Source of the DNA: Bacillota bacterium
GTDB lineage: Bacteria > Bacillota > Clostridia > Lachnospirales > Lachnospiraceae
DNA: 64,000 nt
Reading direction: 5' to 3'
Assembly: GCA_023423045.1 (NCBI GenBank)
Contig: JAFAGA010000079.1
Coordinates: 1-64,000, forward strand
Position 1 is the stretch's first letter; each line of letters starts with the position of its first letter. Under the pieces are notes generated by a model that saw only the letters and a program-made list of their open reading frames with translations, was not told the DNA's origin and searched no databases. The position numbers were made by a program, and so were the translations under genes. Positions 1 to 7,933 of this stretch are shown piece after piece.

Positions 1-10
1 ATCATAACAC

Positions 11-73
11 AAGAGGCACGGCATAAGACAATCTGACGTAAAATCCATCAGAATCATTTATGCTGTGCCTCTT
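11..73. repeat. Inverted repeat, 15-bp arms (14/15), 33-nt loop
   Basis: The arm at 11-25 (AAGAGGCACGGCATA) is matched by the complement of 59-73 with one mismatch. A T-run follows the right arm (71-76), so a terminator with a large loop is possible. A mobile-element end or scar is also possible, because the following methyltransferase reading frame lacks its N-terminus exactly here. No integrase or transposase is visible. Confidence 0.5.
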
Positions 74-595
74 TTTAATTTGACTGAATCAGGTATGGTT
101 TGGAACCAGATAAAATGCCGGATAACAATTTCTGATTATGGCATAAAGCATTTGCAAACTTGGGCAGCAAAAGAAAGCCTGAATATTGATACATACATTG
201 GGGATATGCTGTCTTTACCTTATGATGATAACTCGTTTCATTGTGTTTTTGCATATCATGTTATATCTCACTCAGATACTGAAGGAGTCAAAAAGATTAT
301 CAAAGAAATAGAAAGAGTTCTCAAACCTCAAGGCGAAGTACTGTTATCTTTTTGCTCAAAAGAAACTACGCTTTATAAAGAATTCATATTTCCGAAACTT
401 GATGATAATACATTAATTTGTCAGGATGAACCTGAAATTGGCGCGCCACACTTTTATACAGATTTAGCTGGTATTTTGGATTTAATGGCTAACTTTAGTA
501 TAGAATTAGTCAAGCATACTGAATATTGTAACTTGGACTTACTGAATAATCAAAAAGAGATGTACTACTATGTAAACGCAGCGCTCCGAAATTAA
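65..595 (+). pseudogene. SAM-dependent methyltransferase, N-terminally truncated
   Basis: The 176-residue frame matches the middle and C-terminal part of a class I SAM methyltransferase. SDYGIKHLQ (about residues 24-32) looks like the region after strand beta-2, GDMLSLPYDDNSFHCVF (47-63) is the motif II/post-II region, and EIERVLKPQGEVLLSF (82-97) is motif III. The glycine-rich motif I that binds SAM should lie before residue 20 and is missing. The only start is a GTG inside the arm of an inverted repeat, with no ribosome site. I read it as a decayed or disrupted gene. An upstream frameshift outside the window cannot be excluded. Confidence 0.6.
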
Positions 596-703
596 TTATA
601 TTTGCCTGGTTCAGCTATGTAATGTAATCAAAAGTTTTAAGTATAAATATATTTTAGGCAAGTATGATTCACAAGCATTTTTGGCATATGTTGTCAAACA
701 GCG

Positions 704-726
704 TGTTATAATAGGAAAAGTTATTG
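704..726 (+). promoter_or_regulatory. Promoter with extended -10 (TGTTATAAT), duplicated block
   Basis: TATAAT at 708-713 is preceded by TG at 705-706, an extended -10. There is no good -35 at the right distance. It lies 57 nt before the acetyltransferase start. The 23-nt block recurs with one change at 2719-2741, in front of the histidine phosphatase gene. Confidence 0.55.
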
Positions 727-769
727 TGCATCGATTCTTATTAATTATTCACTCAAAGTCAGGAGATAT

Positions 770-1540
770 ATGATCAAAATAAATGAAGAAGATAACATTA
801 AACTGACTAAGCTATGCTCTTGTAAAAAAGACGATATTATGCTGTTATGGTTTCTAGAGGGTAACCCTGGCTGTGCTGCTTGGGTAGATGACATCGGACA
901 GCCAGAAGAAGCAATAATAATTGCAGCTGATTTCTGCTATCTTTTAGGAGAAATAAAACACCCGGATGAAATAAAACAGATACTAGAAACGAATGCCCGA
1001 TATAAAATTATTTATCCGTGCGGGACACAATGGGTTACCTATTTGAATGCGTATCTATCCGAAAAATTACACCCTTCCAAGAGATATTCGATGAAACATG
1101 AACCTGATGTTTTTAATAAGGACTATTTAAAGCAATTAATCGAGAATGTAATCCCAGAATATGAAATCAAATCAATTGATGAAGACATTTACACGGACGT
1201 TCTCAATATTGACTGGGCTGCTGATGGCTGTTGTTTTTATAGGTCATATAAGGACTTCAGTGAAAAGGGGTTGGGACATGTTGCCTATAAGAATGGACAA
1301 CTTATCTGTATCGCGTCCTCCTATAATACATATGAAAGCACCATCGGTGTAACGATAGGCACATTAGAGGAATATAGAAGAAAAGGTCTTGCAGCTGCAT
1401 GTGCTGCTTCTTTAATCTTAGAATGTTTAAAGAGAGGTCTTTACCCTGCATGGGAAGCAGCAAATATGGCTTCCGTGTCTTTATCAAAAAAGTTGGGCTA
1501 TCATTTTGATCAGGAATATGATATTCATATCCTTATATAA
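770..1540 (+). CDS. GNAT family N-acetyltransferase (GNAT_acetyltran type)
   Basis: Predicted 256-aa acetyl-CoA-dependent N-acetyltransferase. The C-terminal part carries the GNAT core: VTIGTLEEYRRKGLAAACAA (about residues 193-212) contains the acetyl-CoA pyrophosphate loop R-R-K-G-L-A, and the protein ends in the SLSKKLGY element typical of GNAT beta-6/beta-7. The N-terminal half (AAWVDDIGQPEEAIIIAADFCYLLGE) resembles the N-terminal domain of GNAT_acetyltran proteins. The start is set by AGGAGATAT directly before ATG. It stands alone with its own promoter and terminator. The substrate is unknown. A relative of the same subfamily lies at 6934-7752. Confidence 0.85.
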   Translation: MIKINEEDNIKLTKLCSCKKDDIMLLWFLEGNPGCAAWVDDIGQPEEAIIIAADFCYLLGEIKHPDEIKQILETNARYKIIYPCGTQWVTYLNAYLSEKLHPSKRYSMKHEPDVFNKDYLKQLIENVIPEYEIKSIDEDIYTDVLNIDWAADGCCFYRSYKDFSEKGLGHVAYKNGQLICIASSYNTYESTIGVTIGTLEEYRRKGLAAACAASLILECLKRGLYPAWEAANMASVSLSKKLGYHFDQEYDIHILI

Positions 1541-1553
1541 GTATCCAAACGCA

Positions 1554-1619
1554 ATGCAAGCGGCTAAAAAAGTTGATAAAGCAGGCATACATCAAGCAAA
1601 AATAATGGCAGATAAATAG
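1554..1619 (+). pseudogene. Fragment of a histidine phosphatase gene (debris)
   Basis: A 21-codon stretch starting at ATG 1554 ends at TAG 1617. Codons 10-21 read AGIHQAKIMADK, against TGIDQAKKLADK in the intact phosphatase at 2802-3416. The DNA matches at about 31 of 38 positions (1582-1619 against 2890-2927) in the same frame. No catalytic part is present. It overlaps the left arm of the terminator at 1615-1654. I infer leftover sequence from a duplicated or replaced gene. Confidence 0.45.
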
Positions 1620-1654
1620 CAGGAAAGCAGTTTCTAACTCTCCTGCTATTTTTT
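1615..1654 (+). terminator. Rho-independent terminator
   Basis: A 10-bp perfect stem AATAGCAGGA (1615-1624) with TCCTGCTATT (1641-1650) is followed by a T-run. It ends the unit of the acetyltransferase at 770-1540. Confidence 0.8.
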
Positions 1655-1721
1655 ATTAAACGTGAAAGGGGATGTATTCCACAGGTACGATGCCAATTCC
1701 AACCGCTCCCGTGATCATTAA

Positions 1722-2387
1722 TTATTCCAATCCAAAATGCTTTGCCAATAAGTTCAATGTTTCCAATTTCGTATCGGTAACAACATCCTTTCTAACAATT
1801 GTAAAAAATCCGCTGTTGGCAAATTTATCATAGTTCTCTTTGCTATTTATTTTTGCGATGCACTCACGGTAATTTGCCATAGTTTTTTCGGGATTTTCAG
1901 CCTTCATAATTTGTTCTTTTATGAATTTCTTATCTTCATCCTCCCGCTCAAAAAAGTAATCAACAGACATGGACTGTGGTGACAGCATAATTGCTACTTG
2001 ATTATAGTCTGCAATCTTGCGCAATACATCTATTGTAATATTTGTATCAACAATAACTTTTTGAGAATATGAAATACTCATAAGATATGCAATCTCAAAT
2101 TCTGTAACTTCAGCCTCAGCACCGTCGATCCATCTTGAATATTCTTCCGGATCTCTGTTTATAAACTCCTGCCAATCTTTCATAGTTTCAAAATAACAGA
2201 GATTGGGATATTCGGCAGGAGTAGCAATGCCGTTGGTTATAATTTTATGATAATTCTCTCCGCAATGAATTAGGCCATATTTTTCGGCAAGCATAGCTGC
2301 CATTGTAGATTTCCCGGCATATGCCGTACCATTTATAAACATTACATTTTTCAAACAATGTTTTACTATTTTATCGTTAATTTTCAT
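1722..2387 (-). CDS. P-loop nucleotide kinase-like protein
   Basis: 221-aa protein with a Walker A motif near its N-terminus: FINGTAYAGKST (about residues 17-28) is G-x4-GKS/T. A following helix and an Asp-containing strand, VIVDTN (about 109-114), look like the Walker B region of the small-molecule kinase/AAA_33 superfamily. No family-specific substrate motif is recognised. It could be a kinase for a small metabolite or an antibiotic, or a hypothetical P-loop protein. The ATG start is preceded by AAGGAGAAA. It is a single gene on the minus strand between plus-strand genes. About 400 bases upstream (2388-2801) hold small AT-rich hairpins and the divergent promoter at 2719 but no gene. Confidence 0.7.
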   Translation of the reverse strand: MKINDKIVKHCLKNVMFINGTAYAGKSTMAAMLAEKYGLIHCGENYHKIITNGIATPAEYPNLCYFETMKDWQEFINRDPEEYSRWIDGAEAEVTEFEIAYLMSISYSQKVIVDTNITIDVLRKIADYNQVAIMLSPQSMSVDYFFEREDEDKKFIKEQIMKAENPEKTMANYRECIAKINSKENYDKFANSGFFTIVRKDVVTDTKLETLNLLAKHFGLE

Positions 2388-2718
2388 ATTGTTTTCTCCT
2401 TATAGGCTATATTTTTTCGCATAACAAAATAAGCTCAATCTAATGAGCCCTCTCATCTTTTAATAATTAGCGAATCCTATTTGTACCTATCAAGATATAA
2501 CAATACATAATCTTATCCCTTTCCATCCTTCAGAATATAGATTTTCCACTTCGCCTTTGTAAATGAAAGCAAATATTTAATTCCCGACAACTTTCTGCTT
2601 TACTAAATTCAATAATACAACATCGAATATAAAAATTCAAATAAAATCACAAGTCATGTTTTGATGTTTTCAAAACAGGATGCCAACCATTAGAATATGA
2701 TGTAGAATCTGGGAATTT

Positions 2719-2741
2719 GTGTTATAATAAGAAAAGTTATT
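2719..2741 (+). promoter_or_regulatory. Promoter with extended -10, second copy of block at 704
   Basis: TATAAT at 2723-2728 is preceded by TG (2720-2721). The 23-nt block differs from 704-726 at one base. It is 60 nt upstream of the histidine phosphatase start. No consensus -35 is apparent. Confidence 0.55.
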
Positions 2742-2801
2742 CTGCTAATAAATAATTGCAGCTGGGAAGTAAAACAATACTGAAAACAAATGAGGTTGAT
2801 T

Positions 2802-3416
2802 ATGAAAATATATTTAATTCGCCACGGACAAACAGAATGGAACAAAGACCGAAAATTACAGGGAAGCATGGATATTCCGCTTAATGAAACAGGCATAGAT
2901 CAAGCAAAAAAATTAGCCGATAAATTAAAGCGATATAACATAGAACATATTTATACAAGTCCGCTTTCAAGAGCGTTTGACACTGCACAGGAAATAAAGA
3001 AGGTCTTCGGATGCTCGATTACACAACTGGACTCATTGAAAGAAATTGATTTTGGCATTTGGCAGGGGCATACCGTTGCCGAAAATAAAGCCATCTATGG
3101 TGGACTGGTTGCCCGGTGGGAGCAAGACCCTACCTTTGACGCAGGCTATGGCATAGAAAGTTATTTTAGCGTTCAGCAAAGAGCATATCAAACCCTTACT
3201 GAAATAGGAAATGGTGTATATGATGAAGTTGCAGTCATAACACATGGTGCATGGATAAAGTCAGTTATATGCAAGCTTTTACATATTCCATTAAGCAAAA
3301 GATTCTGCTTTGATGTCGGAAATACAAGCTTCAATATTTTAGACTATAATAAAGAACATGGTAAGTTTCAAGTGAAGACGTTAAATGAAGTTTCACATTT
3401 GGAAAGATATAATTAG
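2802..3416 (+). CDS. Histidine phosphatase family protein (phosphoglycerate mutase-like)
   Basis: 204-aa phosphatase of the His-phosphatase branch 1. The signature LIRHGQTEWN at about residues 4-13 carries the catalytic RHG. LQGSMDIPLNETGIDQA, the ...SPLSRAFDTA segment, the ...EIDFGIWQG acid motif and the second catalytic His (VITHGAW, about residues 149-155) are all present, so it should be active. It dephosphorylates a small phospho-metabolite, but family membership does not give the substrate. The ATG at 2802 is preferred to the ATG at 2790 because GAGG sits 6 nt before 2802 and nothing precedes 2790. A kinase-like gene follows 32 nt downstream, so the two are probably co-transcribed. Confidence 0.85.
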   Translation: MKIYLIRHGQTEWNKDRKLQGSMDIPLNETGIDQAKKLADKLKRYNIEHIYTSPLSRAFDTAQEIKKVFGCSITQLDSLKEIDFGIWQGHTVAENKAIYGGLVARWEQDPTFDAGYGIESYFSVQQRAYQTLTEIGNGVYDEVAVITHGAWIKSVICKLLHIPLSKRFCFDVGNTSFNILDYNKEHGKFQVKTLNEVSHLERYN

Positions 3417-3448
3417 GCGGCTTTATATAAAAGTTAGAAGGAGTAAAA

Positions 3449-4447
3449 ATGAACGAAACTTATAACGATATAAAAGAATTATTTAATAGATACAAAATTG
3501 GAAACATAATTGAAGAACCCATAAGTATTTCAGGGGGACTCATGCACAAAATGTTTAAGGTTACTACTGAAACAAATGTATACGCGGTAAAATGGCTTAA
3601 TCCATCCATAATGCAGCGAAACGGTGTACTGAAAAATATGATTAACTCAGAACTAATTGCAAATGCCTTCTCAAAGCATTTACCGGTTGTAGCTGCGTTA
3701 ACGATTGAAGGTCATAATGTCCTGCATTCCAACAGTAAATATTATATGGTATTTCATTGGATTGAAGGTATGTCAATTTTCCCTCCTTCTATCAGCGAAA
3801 AACACTGTTACGAAATTGGAAGGGCATTAGGCAAAATTCATCGTCTAAACATTAGTGTGCCTGAAGTAAAAAAAGGCAAAAAAGATTTTACAAACTATAA
3901 CTGGCAACAGTTTTTAGTAAAAGGCAGAGATTTAAACGTCTGCTGGATTGATTCTTATGCTAATATAATTGATAAGTTAATCACTTGGAACAATGGTATT
4001 AATGAAGCAAATGATAAGTTATCAGAATATATGGTAATCAGCCATGGAGATTTAGACCCCAAAAATGTAATGTGGCATCAAGACTTGCCGTACTTCATCG
4101 ATTGGGAAGCTGCAGGATATGTAAACCCGTACCAAGAGCTTTTGGAAGTTTTGAATTACTGGTCTCCTAATGGGAACGGAGAATTAGATCAAGATAAATT
4201 CAAAATACTACTAAATGCTTATAGGGAATATATCAGCATAAAAGCGGTTAATTGGGATTGTGTCCTCAATAGCGGTTATGCCGGTATGCTTGGTTGGCTG
4301 GAGTATAACTTAAAACGGGCATTAGGAATCGAAAGCACGGATGAGGAAGAGAAGGTACTCGGGGCGGAGCAAGTGATTGCAACCATCAAAGAATTAGAAA
4401 GATATGATAACCAGTTGAAAATATTAAAAAAATGGCTTAGTGAATAA
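3449..4447 (+). CDS. Aminoglycoside phosphotransferase (APH)-like kinase
   Basis: 332-aa protein of the APH/choline kinase-like fold. The catalytic loop VISHGDLDPKNVMW (about residues 194-207) has the H-G-D-x-D-x-x-N signature, and FIDWEAAG (about 213-220) is the DFG-equivalent Asp/Glu motif. The N-terminal lobe has a glycine-rich loop (ISISGGLMHKMFKV) and a Lys in YAVKWL for ATP binding. It transfers phosphate from ATP to a small hydroxylated compound. Antibiotic resistance is only one of several possibilities. AGAAGGAG precedes ATG. It lies just after the phosphatase gene. Confidence 0.8.
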   Translation: MNETYNDIKELFNRYKIGNIIEEPISISGGLMHKMFKVTTETNVYAVKWLNPSIMQRNGVLKNMINSELIANAFSKHLPVVAALTIEGHNVLHSNSKYYMVFHWIEGMSIFPPSISEKHCYEIGRALGKIHRLNISVPEVKKGKKDFTNYNWQQFLVKGRDLNVCWIDSYANIIDKLITWNNGINEANDKLSEYMVISHGDLDPKNVMWHQDLPYFIDWEAAGYVNPYQELLEVLNYWSPNGNGELDQDKFKILLNAYREYISIKAVNWDCVLNSGYAGMLGWLEYNLKRALGIESTDEEEKVLGAEQVIATIKELERYDNQLKILKKWLSE

Positions 4448-4509
4448 AGTAAATGCATTGTCTATATTTACTATTGACCAGATAATTACGCCAAATATAA
4501 AGGGGAGCA

Positions 4510-4896
4510 ATGATGAAGACAGAAAACAAATTAATCTATAAAGCTATCATGTATTTATTATTGTTCCTTTGCGCAGCATGCATTTCATTTCATTTGACTG
4601 TTTATGGAGTTCAATCTGAACAGGAACTTCAAAATTCCCAGCTGGTTTCTGTACACAACGAATATCACATTTCTGGCGATGGTGACAACAATTCTATCAT
4701 CCATAAAATAATTAGTAATATACTTAAAGATATCCAAGCAAATAGCAAGTCCGGATTATTATCTTTTATATCCGGCGCCTTATGTATAATTGTCCTATTT
4801 ATCCAAACTTGTGAAACCTATCTCTATGAGCATAATTATTTTTCTAAATTATATAAAAAATCTTTAATCGTACAAAAAATACGTTTAGATCATTGA
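4510..4896 (+). CDS. Small membrane protein, unknown
   Basis: 128-aa protein I do not recognise. It has one hydrophobic segment near the N-terminus (about residues 13-33, YLLLFLCAACISFHLTVYG) and a second at about 82-103 (LLSFISGALCIIVLFIQTC). Between them is a polar stretch rich in Asn, Ser and Asp, and the tail is basic. A two-pass membrane protein is the simplest reading. GGGGAGCA precedes ATG. A small exported peptide gene follows 73 nt downstream, separated by a perfect palindrome, so the two may work together, but nothing in the sequence says how. Confidence 0.6.
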   Translation: MMKTENKLIYKAIMYLLLFLCAACISFHLTVYGVQSEQELQNSQLVSVHNEYHISGDGDNNSIIHKIISNILKDIQANSKSGLLSFISGALCIIVLFIQTCETYLYEHNYFSKLYKKSLIVQKIRLDH

Positions 4897-4920
4897 ATCT
4901 TCTTTACATCGAGGTATCGA

Positions 4921-4940
4921 TTGACATTTAAGAAATGTCA
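4921..4940. promoter_or_regulatory. Perfect palindrome overlapping a TTGACA box
   Basis: TGACATTT (4922-4929) and AAATGTCA (4933-4940) are perfect 8-bp arms around AAG. TTGACA at 4921-4926 overlaps the left arm and lies about 49 nt before the peptide start. This could be an operator over a -35 box. The stem is also followed by TTCTTTT, so a weak terminator for the preceding gene is the alternative. Confidence 0.45.
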
Positions 4941-4969
4941 TTCTTTTGCTTGAAAAAGGAGATTTAAAA

Positions 4970-5176
4970 ATGAAAAATAGAATATGCAGAAGCATAAAGC
5001 AATTTTTCATTATGCTTTCTATTTGCGCGACGTTATTCTCAGGGCCTGCTGCAAGTAACGAAGTTAGCAAAATGTTAAAATGCATGGATGAAAGAAATGC
5101 ACTTATAAGAGAAATAAACGAATCTGATAATGAAGAAAATAACGGCGATAAATTCAAAAGAAAAAGCACTCAATAA
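4970..5176 (+). CDS. Small exported peptide candidate, unknown
   Basis: 68-aa peptide beginning MKNRICRSIKQ, then a hydrophobic stretch (FFIMLSICATLF, about residues 12-23) and a small-residue region SGPAAS (24-29) that could be a signal peptidase site. The rest is highly charged: Glu/Asp/Asn-rich, then a basic tail KFKRKSTQ. This layout (basic N-terminus, hydrophobic core, small charged product) fits a secreted prepeptide. No known signalling peptide or bacteriocin motif is recognised and no receptor gene is adjacent. The ATG at 4970 is chosen because AAAAAGGAG lies 9 nt upstream. An earlier TTG at 4946 has no ribosome site. Confidence 0.55.
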   Translation: MKNRICRSIKQFFIMLSICATLFSGPAASNEVSKMLKCMDERNALIREINESDNEENNGDKFKRKSTQ

Positions 5177-5192
5177 GTATAGCAAATATCAT

Positions 5193-5242
5193 AGCAAGCA
5201 CTCTCTATTCTTGAATCTAACAGAACCATGAGCGTGCTTGCT
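5193..5242. terminator. Hairpin between convergent genes
   Basis: AGCAAGCAC (5193-5201) pairs with GTGCTTGCT (5234-5242), 9 bp with a large loop, followed 8 nt later by ATTTTATT. It lies between the peptide gene and the convergent MATE gene. The loop is long, so confidence is moderate. Confidence 0.45.
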
Positions 5243-5299
5243 GTGCAGCAATTTTATTAACATAAATATTAATAATCAATAATAGGGGGAAGCCATGAA

Positions 5300-6646
5300 T
5301 CATTTATTAAAAGAGGCGGTAGAGCTGAGTGCCGCACATTTTTTAAGCTGATAATATCGAATAAAGCCCGCAATATCCGCGAGTGCCCACCCGATAGGAA
5401 TACTCCACCAGATACTTTGCAGCCCGAAGCCCAGCCAGACCAAACTGTAGGAAAGCACTACCCTTATGCCAAGGGAAATCACTGTCAAAAATATTGATGT
5501 ATTAAAATGCCCGAGGCCGCGGTAAAAGGCATAATGCAAAAACAAATATCCGATAAGCACATAAAAAGCTCCCTCAATCCTAAGGTACTGCCCTCCTGCT
5601 TCGATCACTGCAGTATCCCCCGGCACAAAGAGGCTGATCAGCTGCGGAGCGAACAAACACACTCCCACCGATATAATGGCACAGAATATGGTCGCGCAAA
5701 GTATAGCAGATCGAAAGCCGCTTTTAATTCGGCCATCCTCAACGGCTCCTTTATTCTGCGCTATATAGGTGGCAAATGCGTTGCCAAAGTCCTGGGCAGG
5801 CATATAAGCAAAGGTGTCCACACGCACACCCGCTGTAAACGATGCCATTGCAATGACACCAAATGAATTCACCAGACCCTGCACAAGCAAAATTCCAAAG
5901 TTCATAATCGATTGCTGTAACGATGTCAGGATTGAATATTTGGCAACTTTTTTAAACATTTCGTTTTCAAAATGCAGCTTAAGCTTCAGAAAATCAAGCT
6001 TTTTCATCGCATAGATACACAATGGCATACCAGAACACAATTGTGCGGCAAAAGTGGACCAGGCAGGGCCTTTTACACCAAGGGGAATCCATATCACTAA
6101 TATAAAATCAAATGCCACGTTGATAACAGAGGCCGTGATAAGAAAAATCAATGGAGTCTTGGAATTACCCATAGCGCGCAAAACAGCAGCCGCCATATTA
6201 TATAAAAACAGGAAAGGAAGGCCGGCTAATATAATTCTCAAATAGCTTTTGGAGAGCTCAAGAGCATCCTCCGGCACCTGAAACATCCGAACCAAAGGAT
6301 CCAAAAAAATAATAGAAAGGATAGCAATAAGTGATGTTACAGCAAAAATAAAAATCGCCGAGGTGGAAATGGCTGCCGACAGCTCCTTATATCGTTTGGA
6401 ACCATATAGTTCAGCAAAAAGCACTCCACTTCCCATACATAATCCAATCAGTATCGCATTTATAAAGACAATCAGCGCAGAGGATGCACCAACCGCCGCC
6501 AATGCTTCCTTTCCCAAAAACCGTCCGACTACAATGGTATCGGACATACTATATATCTGCTGGAAAACATTTCCCAAGAAAATAGGAACAGAAAACAGTA
6601 AAATTTTCTTAGTTGCATTTCCGGTGGTCATATCAATTGTTTTCAA
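5300..6646 (-). CDS. MATE family efflux transporter
   Basis: 448-aa membrane transporter of the multidrug and toxic compound extrusion family. It begins MKTIDMTTGNATKKILLFSVP, a typical MATE N-terminus, and FLGNVFQQIYSMSDTIVVGRFLG is the conserved first/second helix region. About twelve hydrophobic helices follow in two related halves (the second starts near KYSILTSLQQSIMNFG). It exports cationic or lipophilic compounds using a Na+ or H+ gradient. The TTG start at 6646 is preferred to the upstream TTG at 6679 because AAGGAGA lies 8 nt before it. It stands alone on the minus strand. Confidence 0.85.
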   Translation of the reverse strand: MKTIDMTTGNATKKILLFSVPIFLGNVFQQIYSMSDTIVVGRFLGKEALAAVGASSALIVFINAILIGLCMGSGVLFAELYGSKRYKELSAAISTSAIFIFAVTSLIAILSIIFLDPLVRMFQVPEDALELSKSYLRIILAGLPFLFLYNMAAAVLRAMGNSKTPLIFLITASVINVAFDFILVIWIPLGVKGPAWSTFAAQLCSGMPLCIYAMKKLDFLKLKLHFENEMFKKVAKYSILTSLQQSIMNFGILLVQGLVNSFGVIAMASFTAGVRVDTFAYMPAQDFGNAFATYIAQNKGAVEDGRIKSGFRSAILCATIFCAIISVGVCLFAPQLISLFVPGDTAVIEAGGQYLRIEGAFYVLIGYLFLHYAFYRGLGHFNTSIFLTVISLGIRVVLSYSLVWLGFGLQSIWWSIPIGWALADIAGFIRYYQLKKCAALSSTASFNK

Positions 6647-6933
6647 TTTAATCTCTCCTTGGTCATATCTATAACTCAATTATTTATTCAGTAAAAACTT
6701 ATCTCTCATATTGAACATTATCATAAAACATCATCGTTCATTATGGCCGTATGAAAACATATTCTATCCTATAATACACTTAAAAGCAAGGGATTCGGGT
6801 AAATGAGTTGATACATCGAAATTATAGCCACCGCATGCGACAGTTAGTATATCCTGGGCAGGGATATTCAAGAAAGTAACAGATATACATAGGCAGCCCG
6901 TAAATAATTTTAAATAAAACATGGAGAATATAA

Positions 6934-7752
6934 ATGATAAAAATAAATAGTACGATAAAGATAAAAGATGTTACTAATGTTGTAAACGAAAAAACTCCCA
7001 GCATTTCAGGAATCGTGAATCAGGAATGTAAAGGGAAACTATGGGTAGACAATATTGATATGCCGAGAATTGCAATTGCAGAGTCCTTTGCAACAGGAAG
7101 CTTTGCATTTCTGGGGACATACCATACCAAGGAAGACTTTGCGAATTTAAAAGATTTTCTGGAAAATGATTTGGTTTACCAATTGAAGGAAAATGGATAT
7201 CATTGTTTTGAATTTTCAATTGACAGTGAAAACTTGCGCCAAAATATTTTAGATATGTTTAAAGATAAGTCAATTCAATCAGAAAAAGAATTCTCCTTCA
7301 GGACTAATTCTATCCCCAAAAATAACCAGATCATTCCTAAAGAATACAAAATACGAAAAGTTGATATTACCTTCTGGAACATGCTGTCAGAAGGTAAATA
7401 TGAGAATGGGGATTTCATCAAACTCCGGTTGTTGGAATCTTGGCATTCATTTGAAGACTTCCTGAATAAAAGTATTGCTTACTGTACCCTTTTGGATGAC
7501 AGAATCGTTGCTGTAATAGCTGGAACCGCTTGCTTCAATCATGTAATCACAATAGATATTGAAACGGAGAAAGAGCATAGAAAAATGGGATTAGCTTATG
7601 CCATGGCGGCAGAGTTTATAAGCGATTGCCTGAAAAACGGCTATATCCCTCAATGGGACTGCGTTGAATCAAATCCAAACTCATATAATTTAGCTATAAA
7701 ATTAGGATTTCAGAAAATGAATGAAAACACCGTTTATTGGTTTAATATCTAA
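6934..7752 (+). CDS. GNAT family N-acetyltransferase (GNAT_acetyltran type)
   Basis: 272-aa two-domain acetyltransferase, a distant relative of the product of 770-1540. The C-terminal half holds ITIDIETEKEHRKMGLAYAM (about residues 208-227) with the acetyl-CoA loop R-K-M-G-L-A, then IPQWDCVESNPNSYNLAIKL, the characteristic W-x-C near the end of this subfamily. The N-terminal half is the less conserved GNAT_acetyltran lobe. It begins after TGGAGAATATAA and ends at a strong terminator, so it is a single-gene unit. The substrate is unknown. Confidence 0.85.
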   Translation: MIKINSTIKIKDVTNVVNEKTPSISGIVNQECKGKLWVDNIDMPRIAIAESFATGSFAFLGTYHTKEDFANLKDFLENDLVYQLKENGYHCFEFSIDSENLRQNILDMFKDKSIQSEKEFSFRTNSIPKNNQIIPKEYKIRKVDITFWNMLSEGKYENGDFIKLRLLESWHSFEDFLNKSIAYCTLLDDRIVAVIAGTACFNHVITIDIETEKEHRKMGLAYAMAAEFISDCLKNGYIPQWDCVESNPNSYNLAIKLGFQKMNENTVYWFNI

Positions 7753-7772
7753 CTTCATTTAATGAAACATGG

Positions 7773-7810
7773 TCGCTAATCCTTGTTTCTCAAGGATTAG
7801 CGATTTCTTT
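7773..7810 (+). terminator. Rho-independent terminator
   Basis: The 13-bp perfect stem TCGCTAATCCTTG (7773-7785) with 7791-7803, loop TTTCT, is followed by TTTCTTT. It ends the acetyltransferase unit. Confidence 0.9.
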
Positions 7811-7933
7811 GACTTCCAATCCCTGGAATTGTATAATTTGTAATAAGCCTACTATAAATAATTTCATCATTCTCTAAATTATCTGTAACAAAAGCCTGAT
7901 AAGTAAGATATATAGTTAGGAAGGGGGACATTC

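Noticed and set aside
11..73. Integron attC site or transposon end
   Set aside because: The arms lack the GTTRRRY/RYYYAAC boxes of attC and there is no target duplication or transposase. Kept only as an inverted repeat.
7860..7933. ECF autoregulatory promoter before the sigma factor gene
   Set aside because: TGTAAC is present about 25 nt before GTAAG, but the -10 is not convincing, so no site is annotated.
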